A stretch of DNA of 17,958 nt, taken from JBGTBQ01 sp041749275. Lineage in GTDB: Bacteria > Acidobacteriota > Blastocatellia > Pyrinomonadales > Pyrinomonadaceae. The stretch lies in NCBI GenBank assembly GCA_041749275.1, contig JBGTBQ010000064.1, forward strand, positions 1 to 17,958, read 5' to 3'. Shown piece by piece: positions 8,224 through 14,653 of the stretch. Under the pieces are notes generated by a model. The model searched no databases and was not told the origin of the DNA. It saw only the letters and a program-made list of their open reading frames with translations. The translations under genes were made by a program, and so were the position numbers. Positions within the stretch are counted from its first letter, which is position 1. Every line of letters starts with the position of its first letter.

Positions 8224-8574
8224 TCACAGGCCGCCGACGCGGGTGACCGGATGAAAAATAATCCAGACCTCTTCTTCGCTCAAAGCTTCCATCAACAACA
8301 ACCGAATCTCGTTTAGATAATTCGTTAGCTCCGCGCGCTGTTCGTCGTGCTCAATGTCCAGATCGAAATCGCAAAAGAGAACGTGGATGGCGTCACGAAC
8401 GAGATGAGCCTGTGTCGTAGAAGTGTAGAGTCCGGTAAACGGAGTCGTCAGAGTTGAGCCGCCGCGAGCGTAAGCCAGTTCTTCGGCGACCCATTCGGTC
8501 ACGATTTGATAATCGGCTGAGTCCGATCTGATCGGTATGAAAATCTCAACGCGAGTTCGCTTCTCTGTGGGCAC
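8224..8574 (-). CDS. Conserved-looking hypothetical protein, 116 aa
   Basis: I do not recognise a named family. The protein begins RVEIFIPIR and contains WVAEELAYARGGSTLTTPFTGLY (about 28-50) with a Gly/Thr-rich turn. A mixed alpha/beta middle (IHVLFCDFDLDIE) and an acidic helical C-terminus (EALSEEEVWIIF) follow. There is no signal peptide or membrane span, so it is probably cytoplasmic. The GTG at 8574 is preferred because GGGAGG lies six bases upstream. The frame overlaps the upstream 60-codon gene by 29 bases, implying coupled translation. The pairing of a very small helical protein with a larger partner resembles toxin-antitoxin layout, but no toxin motif is visible. Confidence 0.7.
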   Translation of the reverse strand: MPTEKRTRVEIFIPIRSDSADYQIVTEWVAEELAYARGGSTLTTPFTGLYTSTTQAHLVRDAIHVLFCDFDLDIEHDEQRAELTNYLNEIRLLLMEALSEEEVWIIFHPVTRVGGL

Positions 8575-8728
8575 GAAGGGCCTCCCTGAGCTTGTCCGCG
8601 CGTTCAGGCAGGGAGCGCATGCGCCTGATGGTTTCTTCCGGCGAATTCTCTAGTGTGAGCGGGTGCTGTTGCGAGATGGAAGGGCTTTCGGCCTGCTCTT
8701 CCAACCGGTCGGTAGAAATCTGCTCCAT
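8546..8728 (-). CDS. Small hypothetical protein, 60 aa, first gene of a two-gene unit
   Basis: The protein is hydrophilic and charged, with a predicted helical second half (SPEETIRRMRSLPERADKLREALRAHRE) and no recognised family. The ATG at 8728 has GAGG nine bases upstream and a plausible compact promoter just before that. Its end overlaps the start of the 116-residue gene by 29 bases in another frame, and it carries that gene's ribosome-binding site. This arrangement supports both frames being real. The role is unknown; an adaptor or antitoxin-like partner is possible but unproven. Confidence 0.6.
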   Translation of the reverse strand: MEQISTDRLEEQAESPSISQQHPLTLENSPEETIRRMRSLPERADKLREALRAHREANSR

Positions 8729-8748
8729 AGTTTGTTACCTCGCGGAAG

Positions 8749-8777
8749 ATTGTAGCATGGCGACACTGGCTCGCTAA
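8749..8777 (-). promoter_or_regulatory. Candidate promoter of the two-gene small-protein unit
   Basis: TTAGCG (8772-8777) and TACAAT (8749-8754) on the minus strand are separated by 17 bases. The -10 box matches consensus at five of six positions, the -35 box at three. It would give a leader of roughly 15 bases that just contains the GAGG of the 60-codon gene. Confidence 0.4.
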
Positions 8778-8823
8778 CCCAGCACTCCTCGCCGTCGCTC
8801 GTCGTACAGGGCTTTATGCTGTT

Positions 8824-8839
8824 GCCCGCGCGCGCGGGC
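8824..8839. other. GC-only palindrome downstream of cstA-like gene
   Basis: GCCCGCGCGCGCGGGC is a perfect 16-base palindrome 27 bases past the transporter stop. It could form a hairpin at the end of that transcript, but no T-tract follows, so terminator function is only a guess. Confidence 0.3.
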
Positions 8840-8865
8840 TGAAGGCAAGGTTACTTTCGTCTTCC

Positions 8866-10578
8866 TTATTCCAGACTCACCGCCGGATGGGCGGGGACGA
8901 GCGTGTCGCGCCGGCGGTCGGAGCGCAGGCGCACGAGCGCGAGCACGGCGAGGTAGACGGCGAGCGCGACGAGCGCGGCGGAGGCGACGGCGTTGATAAA
9001 CTCGACATCCAATTGGCCCGCCGCGATTTTCGTCACGCGCAGGTTGCCGATGACGAGCGCGACGAGCGCCCAGAGCGTAATCGTCAGCACGAAGAGCATC
9101 GGCAGGAGCGTGTAGGCGATGCGCCGCCGCGCCTGATAGAGCCACGTCGTGATCGTGAGGAGCGTCAACGCGGCGAGCAACTGGTTCGACGCGCCGAACA
9201 GCGTCCAGAACTTCAACCACGAGTTCGGCGGCGCGAACGTGATGAAGTAGAAGGGCAGCGCTATCGTCAAAATCGTCCCGGCGAGCGCGCCCGCGCGCCC
9301 CTTCCAGCCGAACAACTCCTGCACGATGTAGCGACCGAGGCGCGTACAAACGTCGAGCGTGTCGAAGACGAAAGTGGAGAAGGCCATCGCGCCGAACGTC
9401 GTGGCGATGGTGAGATTCTTCTCGCCGATGATGAGCGTCAGAAACTGGCCGATGCCGCCGCCGTAAATAGTGCCCGGCGCTTTACCTTTCAGAGTCTCTT
9501 GCGCGGCGATCATCACGGTGACGAGCGCGATCAGCGCGACGAATCCTTCGGCGAGCATCGCGCCGTAGCCGACGGGCCGGATGTGCGACTCGCGGTCAAC
9601 CTGTTTCGAGGTCGTGCCGGAACAGACCAGCCCGTGAAAGCCCGAACACGCCCCGCACGCGATGGTCACGAAGAGAAACGGGAAGAGCATCCCCGTCATG
9701 CCGCCCACGTCCCACGACTTGAAGGCGGGCTGTTTGATCTCGTAGCCGCCGAAGAAGACGCCGAAGACGCCGAGCGCGATGGCCGCGTAGAGGATAAAGC
9801 CGCCGAGATAGCCGCGCGGCTGCAACAGCGCCCACACCGGAACCATCGAAGCGACGCAGCAGTAGATGAGGATGAGCAGCCCCCACGACTTGTGATCCAG
9901 CACGAACGTCGTCGAGATGAGCGTGCCCACCCACGAGAGCGCGAACGCCGCCGGCACGAAGACGACCGTGACGAGCCACAGCGGCGGGTTGAGATATTTC
10001 TGCACGAGGCCGAGCACAATGGAGAGCAGCAGGTAGAGCACGCTCGCCGCCGCGACCGCGCCGCCGGGGTTGAAGTTGACGTTCGCCGCGCGCAGCTCCT
10101 CCGACCCGCCGACGAAAGTTCCGGCGGTGATGTCGGCGAAGGCGACGATGACGTAGACGAGCGCGATAAAGATAAAGGCCATGATCGCGCGCCCCGCCTT
10201 GTTGCCGAGATGCTCGCGCGTAATCTCCGCGACCGAAGTCGCGCCGTGCCGGACGGAAGCCGCGAGGCTCGTAAAATCGTGCACCGCGCCGATGAGCACC
10301 ACGCCCAAACCGATCCACAACAGACACGGCAGCCACCCGAACGCCTGACACGCGAGAATCGGCCCCGCAATCGGCCCGGCGGCGGCAATCGCCGAGAAGT
10401 GCTGCCCGAACAGATAGAACGGCTTCGTCGGCACGAAGTCCACGCCATCGTTCACTCGGTGCGCCGGCGTCGTGCGCGCATCGTCCAACTGGAACTGTCG
10501 CGCCACCCACCCGCCATACAGGCGATAAGCGGCAACGAGCAGCGCGACGAATCCGAGCGCGAGCAATGTCAGACTCAC
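8866..10578 (-). CDS. cstA: CstA/BtsT-family carbon starvation transporter
   Basis: This is an inner-membrane transporter of the peptide/pyruvate family (E. coli CstA and BtsT). The 570-residue protein is shorter than the roughly 700-residue enteric proteins but has the family core. Family marks are PFYLFGQHFSAIAAAGPIAGP (53-73), GAVHDFTSLAASVRHG (97-112), GACSGFHGLVCSGTTSKQ (309-326) and FDTLDVCTRLGRYIVQE, with many hydrophobic helices between. Pyruvate or small peptides are likely substrates from family knowledge; the sequence alone does not decide. The GTG at 10578 is chosen because a strong GGAGGAGG lies eight bases upstream. No two-component regulator pair (BtsSR or YpdAB type) is next to it. 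Confidence 0.92.
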   Translation of the reverse strand: MSLTLLALGFVALLVAAYRLYGGWVARQFQLDDARTTPAHRVNDGVDFVPTKPFYLFGQHFSAIAAAGPIAGPILACQAFGWLPCLLWIGLGVVLIGAVHDFTSLAASVRHGATSVAEITREHLGNKAGRAIMAFIFIALVYVIVAFADITAGTFVGGSEELRAANVNFNPGGAVAAASVLYLLLSIVLGLVQKYLNPPLWLVTVVFVPAAFALSWVGTLISTTFVLDHKSWGLLILIYCCVASMVPVWALLQPRGYLGGFILYAAIALGVFGVFFGGYEIKQPAFKSWDVGGMTGMLFPFLFVTIACGACSGFHGLVCSGTTSKQVDRESHIRPVGYGAMLAEGFVALIALVTVMIAAQETLKGKAPGTIYGGGIGQFLTLIIGEKNLTIATTFGAMAFSTFVFDTLDVCTRLGRYIVQELFGWKGRAGALAGTILTIALPFYFITFAPPNSWLKFWTLFGASNQLLAALTLLTITTWLYQARRRIAYTLLPMLFVLTITLWALVALVIGNLRVTKIAAGQLDVEFINAVASAALVALAVYLAVLALVRLRSDRRRDTLVPAHPAVSLE

Positions 10579-10632
10579 ACGAAAGACCTCCTCCGGGGCG
10601 AGATGACGAAAGAGCCGTTGATTGTGCGCCGC

Positions 10633-10661
10633 ATTCTAACAACTTCTCCCGCGTTCGGCAG
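10633..10661 (-). promoter_or_regulatory. Weak candidate promoter for the cstA-like gene
   Basis: A good -10 box TAGAAT lies on the minus strand at 10633-10638. Its -35 region at 17-base spacing (CTGCCG) is poor. It sits about 55 bases before the GTG start. An activator could compensate for the weak -35. Confidence 0.3.
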
Positions 10662-10732
10662 CCAAAGATTTGGGCGCGGGCGGAAGTTCGGATGTGGTTG
10701 GAACTCAGTTGAGTGGCAGGGCGCGCGGCGGG

Positions 10733-10819
10733 TTTAACGCAGAGGGCGCAGAGAAGACGCAGAGAGCGCAGAGGATTTCTCTGTGTCCTCTGCGTCTTCT
10801 CTGCGCCCTCTGCGTTAAA
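10733..10819. repeat. Long near-perfect inverted repeat built of CGCAGAG words
   Basis: The perfect 32-bp arms 10733-10764 and 10788-10819 enclose 23 bases that can pair further (CAGAG/CTCTG). Each arm repeats CGCAGAG at 9- and 11-base spacing and ends in TTTAAC/GTTAAA. It lies in the divergent gap between the transporter and the cyclase gene, about 155 bases from the first and 180 from the second. Similar 'GCAGAG' words are, from memory, common intergenic repeats in unrelated bacteria. The remaining sequence of the 10579-11000 gap shows only the weak promoters listed. Confidence 0.8.
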
Positions 10820-10900
10820 TCGTCGTCCACCCGACACTCAACCTGACTCACAACCTCACGGTCGGCCAAACTCCTACCCGCGCTCCCGGCGGAAAAGTTG

Positions 10901-10929
10901 TTGACAACCGCCACGCGCCTCTGTAAACC
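10901..10929 (+). promoter_or_regulatory. Candidate promoter of the cyclase-ATPase operon
   Basis: A perfect -35 box TTGACA (10901-10906) is followed after 17 bases by a poor -10 box TAAACC (10924-10929). A second TTGACA begins at 10942 without a recognisable -10. Either would drive the gene starting at 11001 with a short leader. The weak -10 suggests low or activated expression. Confidence 0.35.
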
Positions 10930-11000
10930 ATTGTCCGGCGATTGACAGGCCAAGCTCACAGCTTTTCTCAACCTTCTTTCAACTCTCGCCGGGGCGCGCG

Positions 11001-12317
11001 ATGAACACCAAACTCAAAGTCGTCATGTTCACCGATCAGGTGAAGTCCACCCTCCACACGGCGCGGCGCACGCACACGGAAATCGAGCAGGTCGCGCGCG
11101 AGCAGGACGACCTCACGGCGGAAGTGTTGCGCCAGACGCACGGCGCGCAGCTCAAGGACACGGGCGACGGCTGCCTCGCGCTGTTTCAGTCCGTCCTCGA
11201 AGCCGTGCAGGCCGGGATGCTCATCCAAAAACGTGTGGCCGCGCGCAACGCCGCGCAAGGGGCCGAGCAGTTGCGCTTCGAGCTGCACGTCGGGATAGAT
11301 GTGGGCGATCTCGTCGTGCGCGACAACGGCGACGTGCGCGGCGAGGCCGCCAACCGCTGCGCCCGCATCTGCTCGGAGTGTCCGTCGGGCGAGGTCTACA
11401 TTTCCGACACCGCCGCGAGCGCCCTCAAGAAGAACGAGATCGAACTCGAATCGCTCATCTTGCCACCGCTCAAGGACGGTGAAGGCGAGATGACGGTTTA
11501 CCGCGTGGCCTTGCTCCGCGTCTGGCCCGAAGGCGCGGTCAATCCCTTCATCTGGCGCGGCGGCATCACACGCGGCGAAGACTTCCACGACCGCGAGAAC
11601 GAGCAGCGCACGCTCCGCGCCTTTCTCGGCGGGCAACAGAATTGCCAGATCGTCGGCCCGCGCCGCATCGGGAAGACTTCGCTGCTCCGGCACATCGAGC
11701 GCGCCGCGCCGAAGTGGGATGGGGCGGCGCGCGTCGCTTATCTCGATTTGCAAGATGCGCGCTGCCACACCCTCAAGGGCTGGCTCGCGCTCGCCTCGCG
11801 CCAGTGCAAGTGGACGACGCAGGCCACGACGCTCGCCGACTTCTCCGAATGCGTTGACGCCGCGCTGTCGGACGGCGCACATCCCATCCTCTGTCTCGAC
11901 GAGTTTGAAGAACTGACCACGCGCCGCGACGAGTTCACGCGCGACTTCTTCCTGACGCTCCGCTCCTGCGCTCAGAGCGGCCTGTCCGTCGTCACCGTCT
12001 CGCAGCGCGCCCTGAGCGAGTTGACCGACCGCGGCGACCCGACTTCGCCCTTCTACAACACCTTCCCGCTCCTGCGTCTCGGCCCCTTCGCCGTGGCGGA
12101 CGCCGAAGATTTCGTTACGCTTTACCGCGCGGGCGTGCCGTCTTTCACGACGGATGAGAGGCGGGCGATTCTCGATTTTGCAAAGGGGCACCCGCTGGCG
12201 CTGCAAGTGGCGTGCTTCCACGTGCTGGAAGCGAAGGACGGCGGCGGCGCGAGCCTGCCCGCCGCAATTCAAAAGGCGGCGGACGAAATGAAAGTCCTCG
12301 TGCCCGACGGCTGGTAA
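11001..12317 (+). CDS. Class III adenylyl cyclase domain fused to a P-loop (STAND/AAA-like) ATPase
   Basis: The 438-residue protein is probably soluble. Residues 5-140 form a class III nucleotide cyclase homology domain. The metal ligands are Asp12 (FTDQV) and Asp56 (TGDG), the substrate-specifying pair is Lys52 and Asp111, and the transition-state pair is Asn118 and Arg122 (NRCAR). The spacings D12-K52-D56 and D111-N118-R122 equal those of mycobacterial Rv1625c, so ATP-to-cAMP activity is expected. Residues about 190-430 are a P-loop ATPase with Walker A GPRRIGKTS (219-227), Walker B ILCLDEFEE (296-304), and TVSQRALSEL as a possible sensor region. No TPR or WD repeat array follows, unlike many cyclase-STAND proteins. 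The ribosome-binding site is weak (GGGG). The next gene starts 12 bases after the stop. Confidence 0.88.
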   Translation: MNTKLKVVMFTDQVKSTLHTARRTHTEIEQVAREQDDLTAEVLRQTHGAQLKDTGDGCLALFQSVLEAVQAGMLIQKRVAARNAAQGAEQLRFELHVGIDVGDLVVRDNGDVRGEAANRCARICSECPSGEVYISDTAASALKKNEIELESLILPPLKDGEGEMTVYRVALLRVWPEGAVNPFIWRGGITRGEDFHDRENEQRTLRAFLGGQQNCQIVGPRRIGKTSLLRHIERAAPKWDGAARVAYLDLQDARCHTLKGWLALASRQCKWTTQATTLADFSECVDAALSDGAHPILCLDEFEELTTRRDEFTRDFFLTLRSCAQSGLSVVTVSQRALSELTDRGDPTSPFYNTFPLLRLGPFAVADAEDFVTLYRAGVPSFTTDERRAILDFAKGHPLALQVACFHVLEAKDGGGASLPAAIQKAADEMKVLVPDGW

Positions 12318-12329
12318 ACCTGCGCCGCC

Positions 12330-14273
12330 ATGAAAGACTACCTCCGCTGGTCGCTCCGGCAACTCTATCTCATCTACTTCTGGCCGACGCGCTTCGAGCG
12401 CGAAGTCGAAGGCGACGAGCAAGGCCCAGTCAAACAGAGGCTCGTCAAATCCATTCGCTACCACGTCGGACTGCTCCCGTGGATAGTTGTTCTGGCTGTC
12501 CTCGGAAACCTGATCGCCGGTTACGCCTGCGAGTTATTCGGGATACCCTTTAACTGGGGCGAGTCATGGCGTGGTGTGGCGTTCGGCGTGGCGTTCGGCG
12601 TGGCGTTCTGGTTAACCTATTTTCGATTGGTGACGTATCCGTTCGATGTTGTCTTATCCGTCGCCACGTACATCGCAGGCTGGCGGCGTCACGACGCGGC
12701 GGAAAGAGCGTGGCGGTGGTGTCCGGTGGCATGGAACGAAGTGATCTGGCTGCCGCTGCCTTTCGCCGGCAAGCTGCTGGCCTTACTTGTGAAACAGAAC
12801 AGGGAAGAAGGCTTCAGGCAAATAGCTTTCGTCGTCGCCGAACGAGAACTTCAACGCCGCGTCGCGCTCTCCGCGCTGGTCGAAGTGGCGATCAGCGATT
12901 TGAGGGCCAAGTCGCTTTCGGAACTGCCCGACATCGCGGACAAGTTGGGATGGACGACGGACGCGCCCGGCGGCGAGTTGCCCGTCGAGCTGGCCGCGGG
13001 CCTGCCGCGCTTCGACCGCGTGGCGCAGCACGCCGGGCAGTACCTCATTCTCAACAGCGCGTATCGCAAAAGCGATGCGCTGGATCGTGCGCTGGCCGAG
13101 GTTGATTCACTACAACGCAGTTTGATTGCGGCGCGTGGGCGGTACGCGCCGCGCCTGCTTCAGGTGGCGAACGAGTGGCGCGGGCTGCTGGACGTGGAGC
13201 GGGAAAAGGTCGGGGCGCTGGCCGAAGCGTCGCGGGAGATTCCGAACCCGTTCGTGTTCGGCAACCCGGTCGTGGAGACGGAGCACAACGTCTTCGCGGG
13301 GCGGCGCGACATCGTGCGACAGATCGAGGCGAACATGCTCGGCGCGGCGCAGACGCCGACGCTGCTCTTGCACGGCCCCCGCCGGATGGGGAAGACGAGC
13401 ATCCTGAATCAACTGCCGCGTCTGCTGGGGCCGGACTTCGCGCCCGCCGTGGTGGATTGCCAGAACCCCGCGGTGACGGAGAGCAAGGCCGCGCTGCTGC
13501 GCTATCTCTCGCGCGCGTGCAGCGAAGGACTGCGGCGGCGGCGCGTGCGTGTCGAGCCGTTGGCGGCGGCGGCGCTCGCGCGCGAGCCGTTCGCCGCGTT
13601 CGACGAGTGGCTGGACGCGGTGGAGCGTGCGATGCCGGAGGGGATGCGTGCGCTGTTGTGTCTGGACGAGTACGAGCGTTTGCAGGCGACGCTGGAAGCG
13701 GGGTGGGGCGGGGCATTCTTGGACGCGCTCCGGCACACGCTTCAGCATCGCCCGCGCGTGGTGTTGATGTTCACGGGCGCGCACACGTTTCAGGAACTCG
13801 GCCCCGCTTGGACGGATCGCTTTATCAGCGCGCGGCGCGTGCGCGTGAGCTTCCTCCGGCGCGCGGACGTGGAGTTGTTGTTGACCGAGCCGATACCGGA
13901 GTTCGACATGAAGTACGCGCCGGGCGCGCTCGATGCGGTCATCGCGGCAACGAGCTGCCAGCCGTTTCTGACGCAGGCCGTGGCCTTCGAACTGGTGCAG
14001 CATCTCAACGAGCAGGAGCGCAAAGAGGCGACGCCCGACGACGTGGAGACGGCGATTGCGCGTGCGCTCGTGAGCGGCGGCGAGTATTTTGCGAACGTGT
14101 GGAGCGACGCCGGGGCGGAAGGACAGGCCGTCCTCAACTCGGTCGCCGCGGGCGAGACGCCGCCGAGTGCGCCCGCCGCGTTGGCGTGGCTGCGCGAGCA
14201 CGACGTGCTGAACGGCGAAGGGGAGTTTGCGGTCGAGATGGTGAAGCGTTGGGTGCGGATGAAGACGTTGTAG
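12330..14273 (+). CDS. Membrane-anchored P-loop (STAND/AAA-like) ATPase, partner of the cyclase-ATPase
   Basis: The 647-residue protein has hydrophobic segments at about 47-68, 82-98 and 100-117, and a weaker one near 139-153. A mostly helical middle (about 160-300) follows. An ATPase domain has Walker A GPRRMGKTS (349-357), Walker B ALLCLDEYERL (441-451) and VVLMFTGAHTF (477-487). A C-terminal winged-helix-like tail reads ALAWLREHDVLNGEGEFAV and RWVRM. Both P-loop and Walker B closely resemble those of the upstream protein, suggesting duplicated or co-assembling ATPases. The ATG is 12 bases after the upstream stop with no clear ribosome-binding site, consistent with reinitiation. No cyclic-nucleotide-binding domain is evident. 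Its role is unknown; signal sensing at the membrane is an inference. Confidence 0.82.
   Translation: MKDYLRWSLRQLYLIYFWPTRFEREVEGDEQGPVKQRLVKSIRYHVGLLPWIVVLAVLGNLIAGYACELFGIPFNWGESWRGVAFGVAFGVAFWLTYFRLVTYPFDVVLSVATYIAGWRRHDAAERAWRWCPVAWNEVIWLPLPFAGKLLALLVKQNREEGFRQIAFVVAERELQRRVALSALVEVAISDLRAKSLSELPDIADKLGWTTDAPGGELPVELAAGLPRFDRVAQHAGQYLILNSAYRKSDALDRALAEVDSLQRSLIAARGRYAPRLLQVANEWRGLLDVEREKVGALAEASREIPNPFVFGNPVVETEHNVFAGRRDIVRQIEANMLGAAQTPTLLLHGPRRMGKTSILNQLPRLLGPDFAPAVVDCQNPAVTESKAALLRYLSRACSEGLRRRRVRVEPLAAAALAREPFAAFDEWLDAVERAMPEGMRALLCLDEYERLQATLEAGWGGAFLDALRHTLQHRPRVVLMFTGAHTFQELGPAWTDRFISARRVRVSFLRRADVELLLTEPIPEFDMKYAPGALDAVIAATSCQPFLTQAVAFELVQHLNEQERKEATPDDVETAIARALVSGGEYFANVWSDAGAEGQAVLNSVAAGETPPSAPAALAWLREHDVLNGEGEFAVEMVKRWVRMKTL
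12576..12611 (+). repeat. Three in-frame 12-bp tandem repeats in a membrane segment
   Basis: GTGGCGTTCGGC occurs twice and then as GTGGCGTTCTGG. The array encodes GVAF three times inside the second hydrophobic segment of the membrane ATPase. Copy-number change would lengthen the helix by four residues per unit without shifting the frame. Confidence 0.8.
13724..13836 (+). repeat. 113-bp direct repeat, copy inside the membrane-ATPase gene
   Basis: This stretch encodes residues 466-501 of the ATPase (ALRHTLQHRP through DRFISAR). It recurs at 14398-14510 with a single difference, A at 13795 against C at 14469. The in-gene copy is intact and in frame, so it is taken as the source. Confidence 0.9.
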
Positions 14274-14368
14274 GTGTGCCGCGCACCATCACGCACGCCC
14301 TCTTGAAACAGTCTATATGCAGAACACGCCAAGATACCGATTGCGCTCTTCGCGCTCACGCGCTCAAT

Positions 14369-14385
14369 GCAAGCGAGACGCTTGC
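14369..14385. repeat. Small hairpin GCAAGCG-AGA-CGCTTGC
   Basis: A perfect 7-bp stem with a three-base loop lies in the non-coding segment 14274-14397, just before the duplicated ATPase fragment. The word looks like a dispersed intergenic repeat, but only one copy is in this window. The rest of 14274-14397 holds nothing recognised. Confidence 0.5.
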
Positions 14386-14397
14386 GCCCCCGGCATT

Positions 14398-14510
14398 CGC
14401 GCTCCGGCACACGCTTCAGCATCGCCCGCGCGTGGTGTTGATGTTCACGGGCGCGCACACGTTTCAGGCACTCGGCCCCGCTTGGACGGATCGCTTTATC
14501 AGCGCGCGGC
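14398..14510 (+). pseudogene. Duplicated fragment of the membrane-ATPase gene
   Basis: These 113 bases match 13724-13836 at 112 positions and begin 125 bases after that gene's stop. The fragment would encode the same 36 residues with Glu changed to Ala, then HSFPM and a stop, with no start codon or ribosome-binding site assigned. The flanks are repeat-like sequence. It is best read as a recent partial duplication, or the remnant of a second ATPase gene removed by recombination. Confidence 0.75.
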
Positions 14511-14525
14511 ACTCTTTTCCGATGT

Positions 14526-14621
14526 AGCTCCGTGGGAGCGGACTGTTCAAACATTTCGCTCCTACGGAGCTTGGCAGCCATCAGTCACGGCGGGCTACAA
14601 ACATTCCGCTCCTACGGAGCT
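14526..14621. repeat. REP-like cluster with GCTCCTACGGAGC hairpins
   Basis: A 24-base unit ending in CGCTCCTACGGAGCT occurs at 14548-14571 and 14598-14621 (one mismatch, 50-base period). An inverted copy of its core, AGCTCCGTGGGAGCG, lies at 14526-14540. Each core is itself a palindrome (GCTCC-TAC-GGAGC). The layout resembles REP/BIME elements, possible targets of a REP-associated transposase, which is not encoded here. Confidence 0.75.
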
Positions 14622-14653
14622 AACTTTCAAACAATCACTCAACATGAATGTGG

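Noticed and set aside
7977..8246. 89-codon plus-strand frame between hppA and the small-gene pair
   Set aside because: It has a TTG start, an Arg-rich start, no ribosome-binding site and no family resemblance. It overlaps the end of the 116-residue gene and the likely hppA promoter.
8887..10737. 616-codon open frame on the plus strand opposite the cstA-like gene
   Set aside because: Its composition is almost all Arg, Glu, Asp and Ala with no motif. It mirrors a well-supported membrane transporter on the other strand, as expected for an antisense frame in GC-rich DNA. The same reasoning removes the long frames at 2580-3368, 5599-6681, 10968-12464, 13110-14201 and 15104-16084.
11001..14273. 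Calling the operon a Pycsar or CBASS system
   Set aside because: The cyclase carries ATP-type specificity residues and an ATPase fusion, and the partner has no visible cyclic-nucleotide-binding domain, so neither named system fits.
13724..14510. Diversity-generating retroelement (template/variable repeat pair)
   Set aside because: There is no reverse transcriptase, the copies differ at only one base, and the A lies in the coding copy rather than in a non-coding template.
14548..14621. CRISPR array
   Set aside because: There are only two direct units, with a palindromic core and an inverted third copy, and no cas genes. A REP-like cluster fits better.
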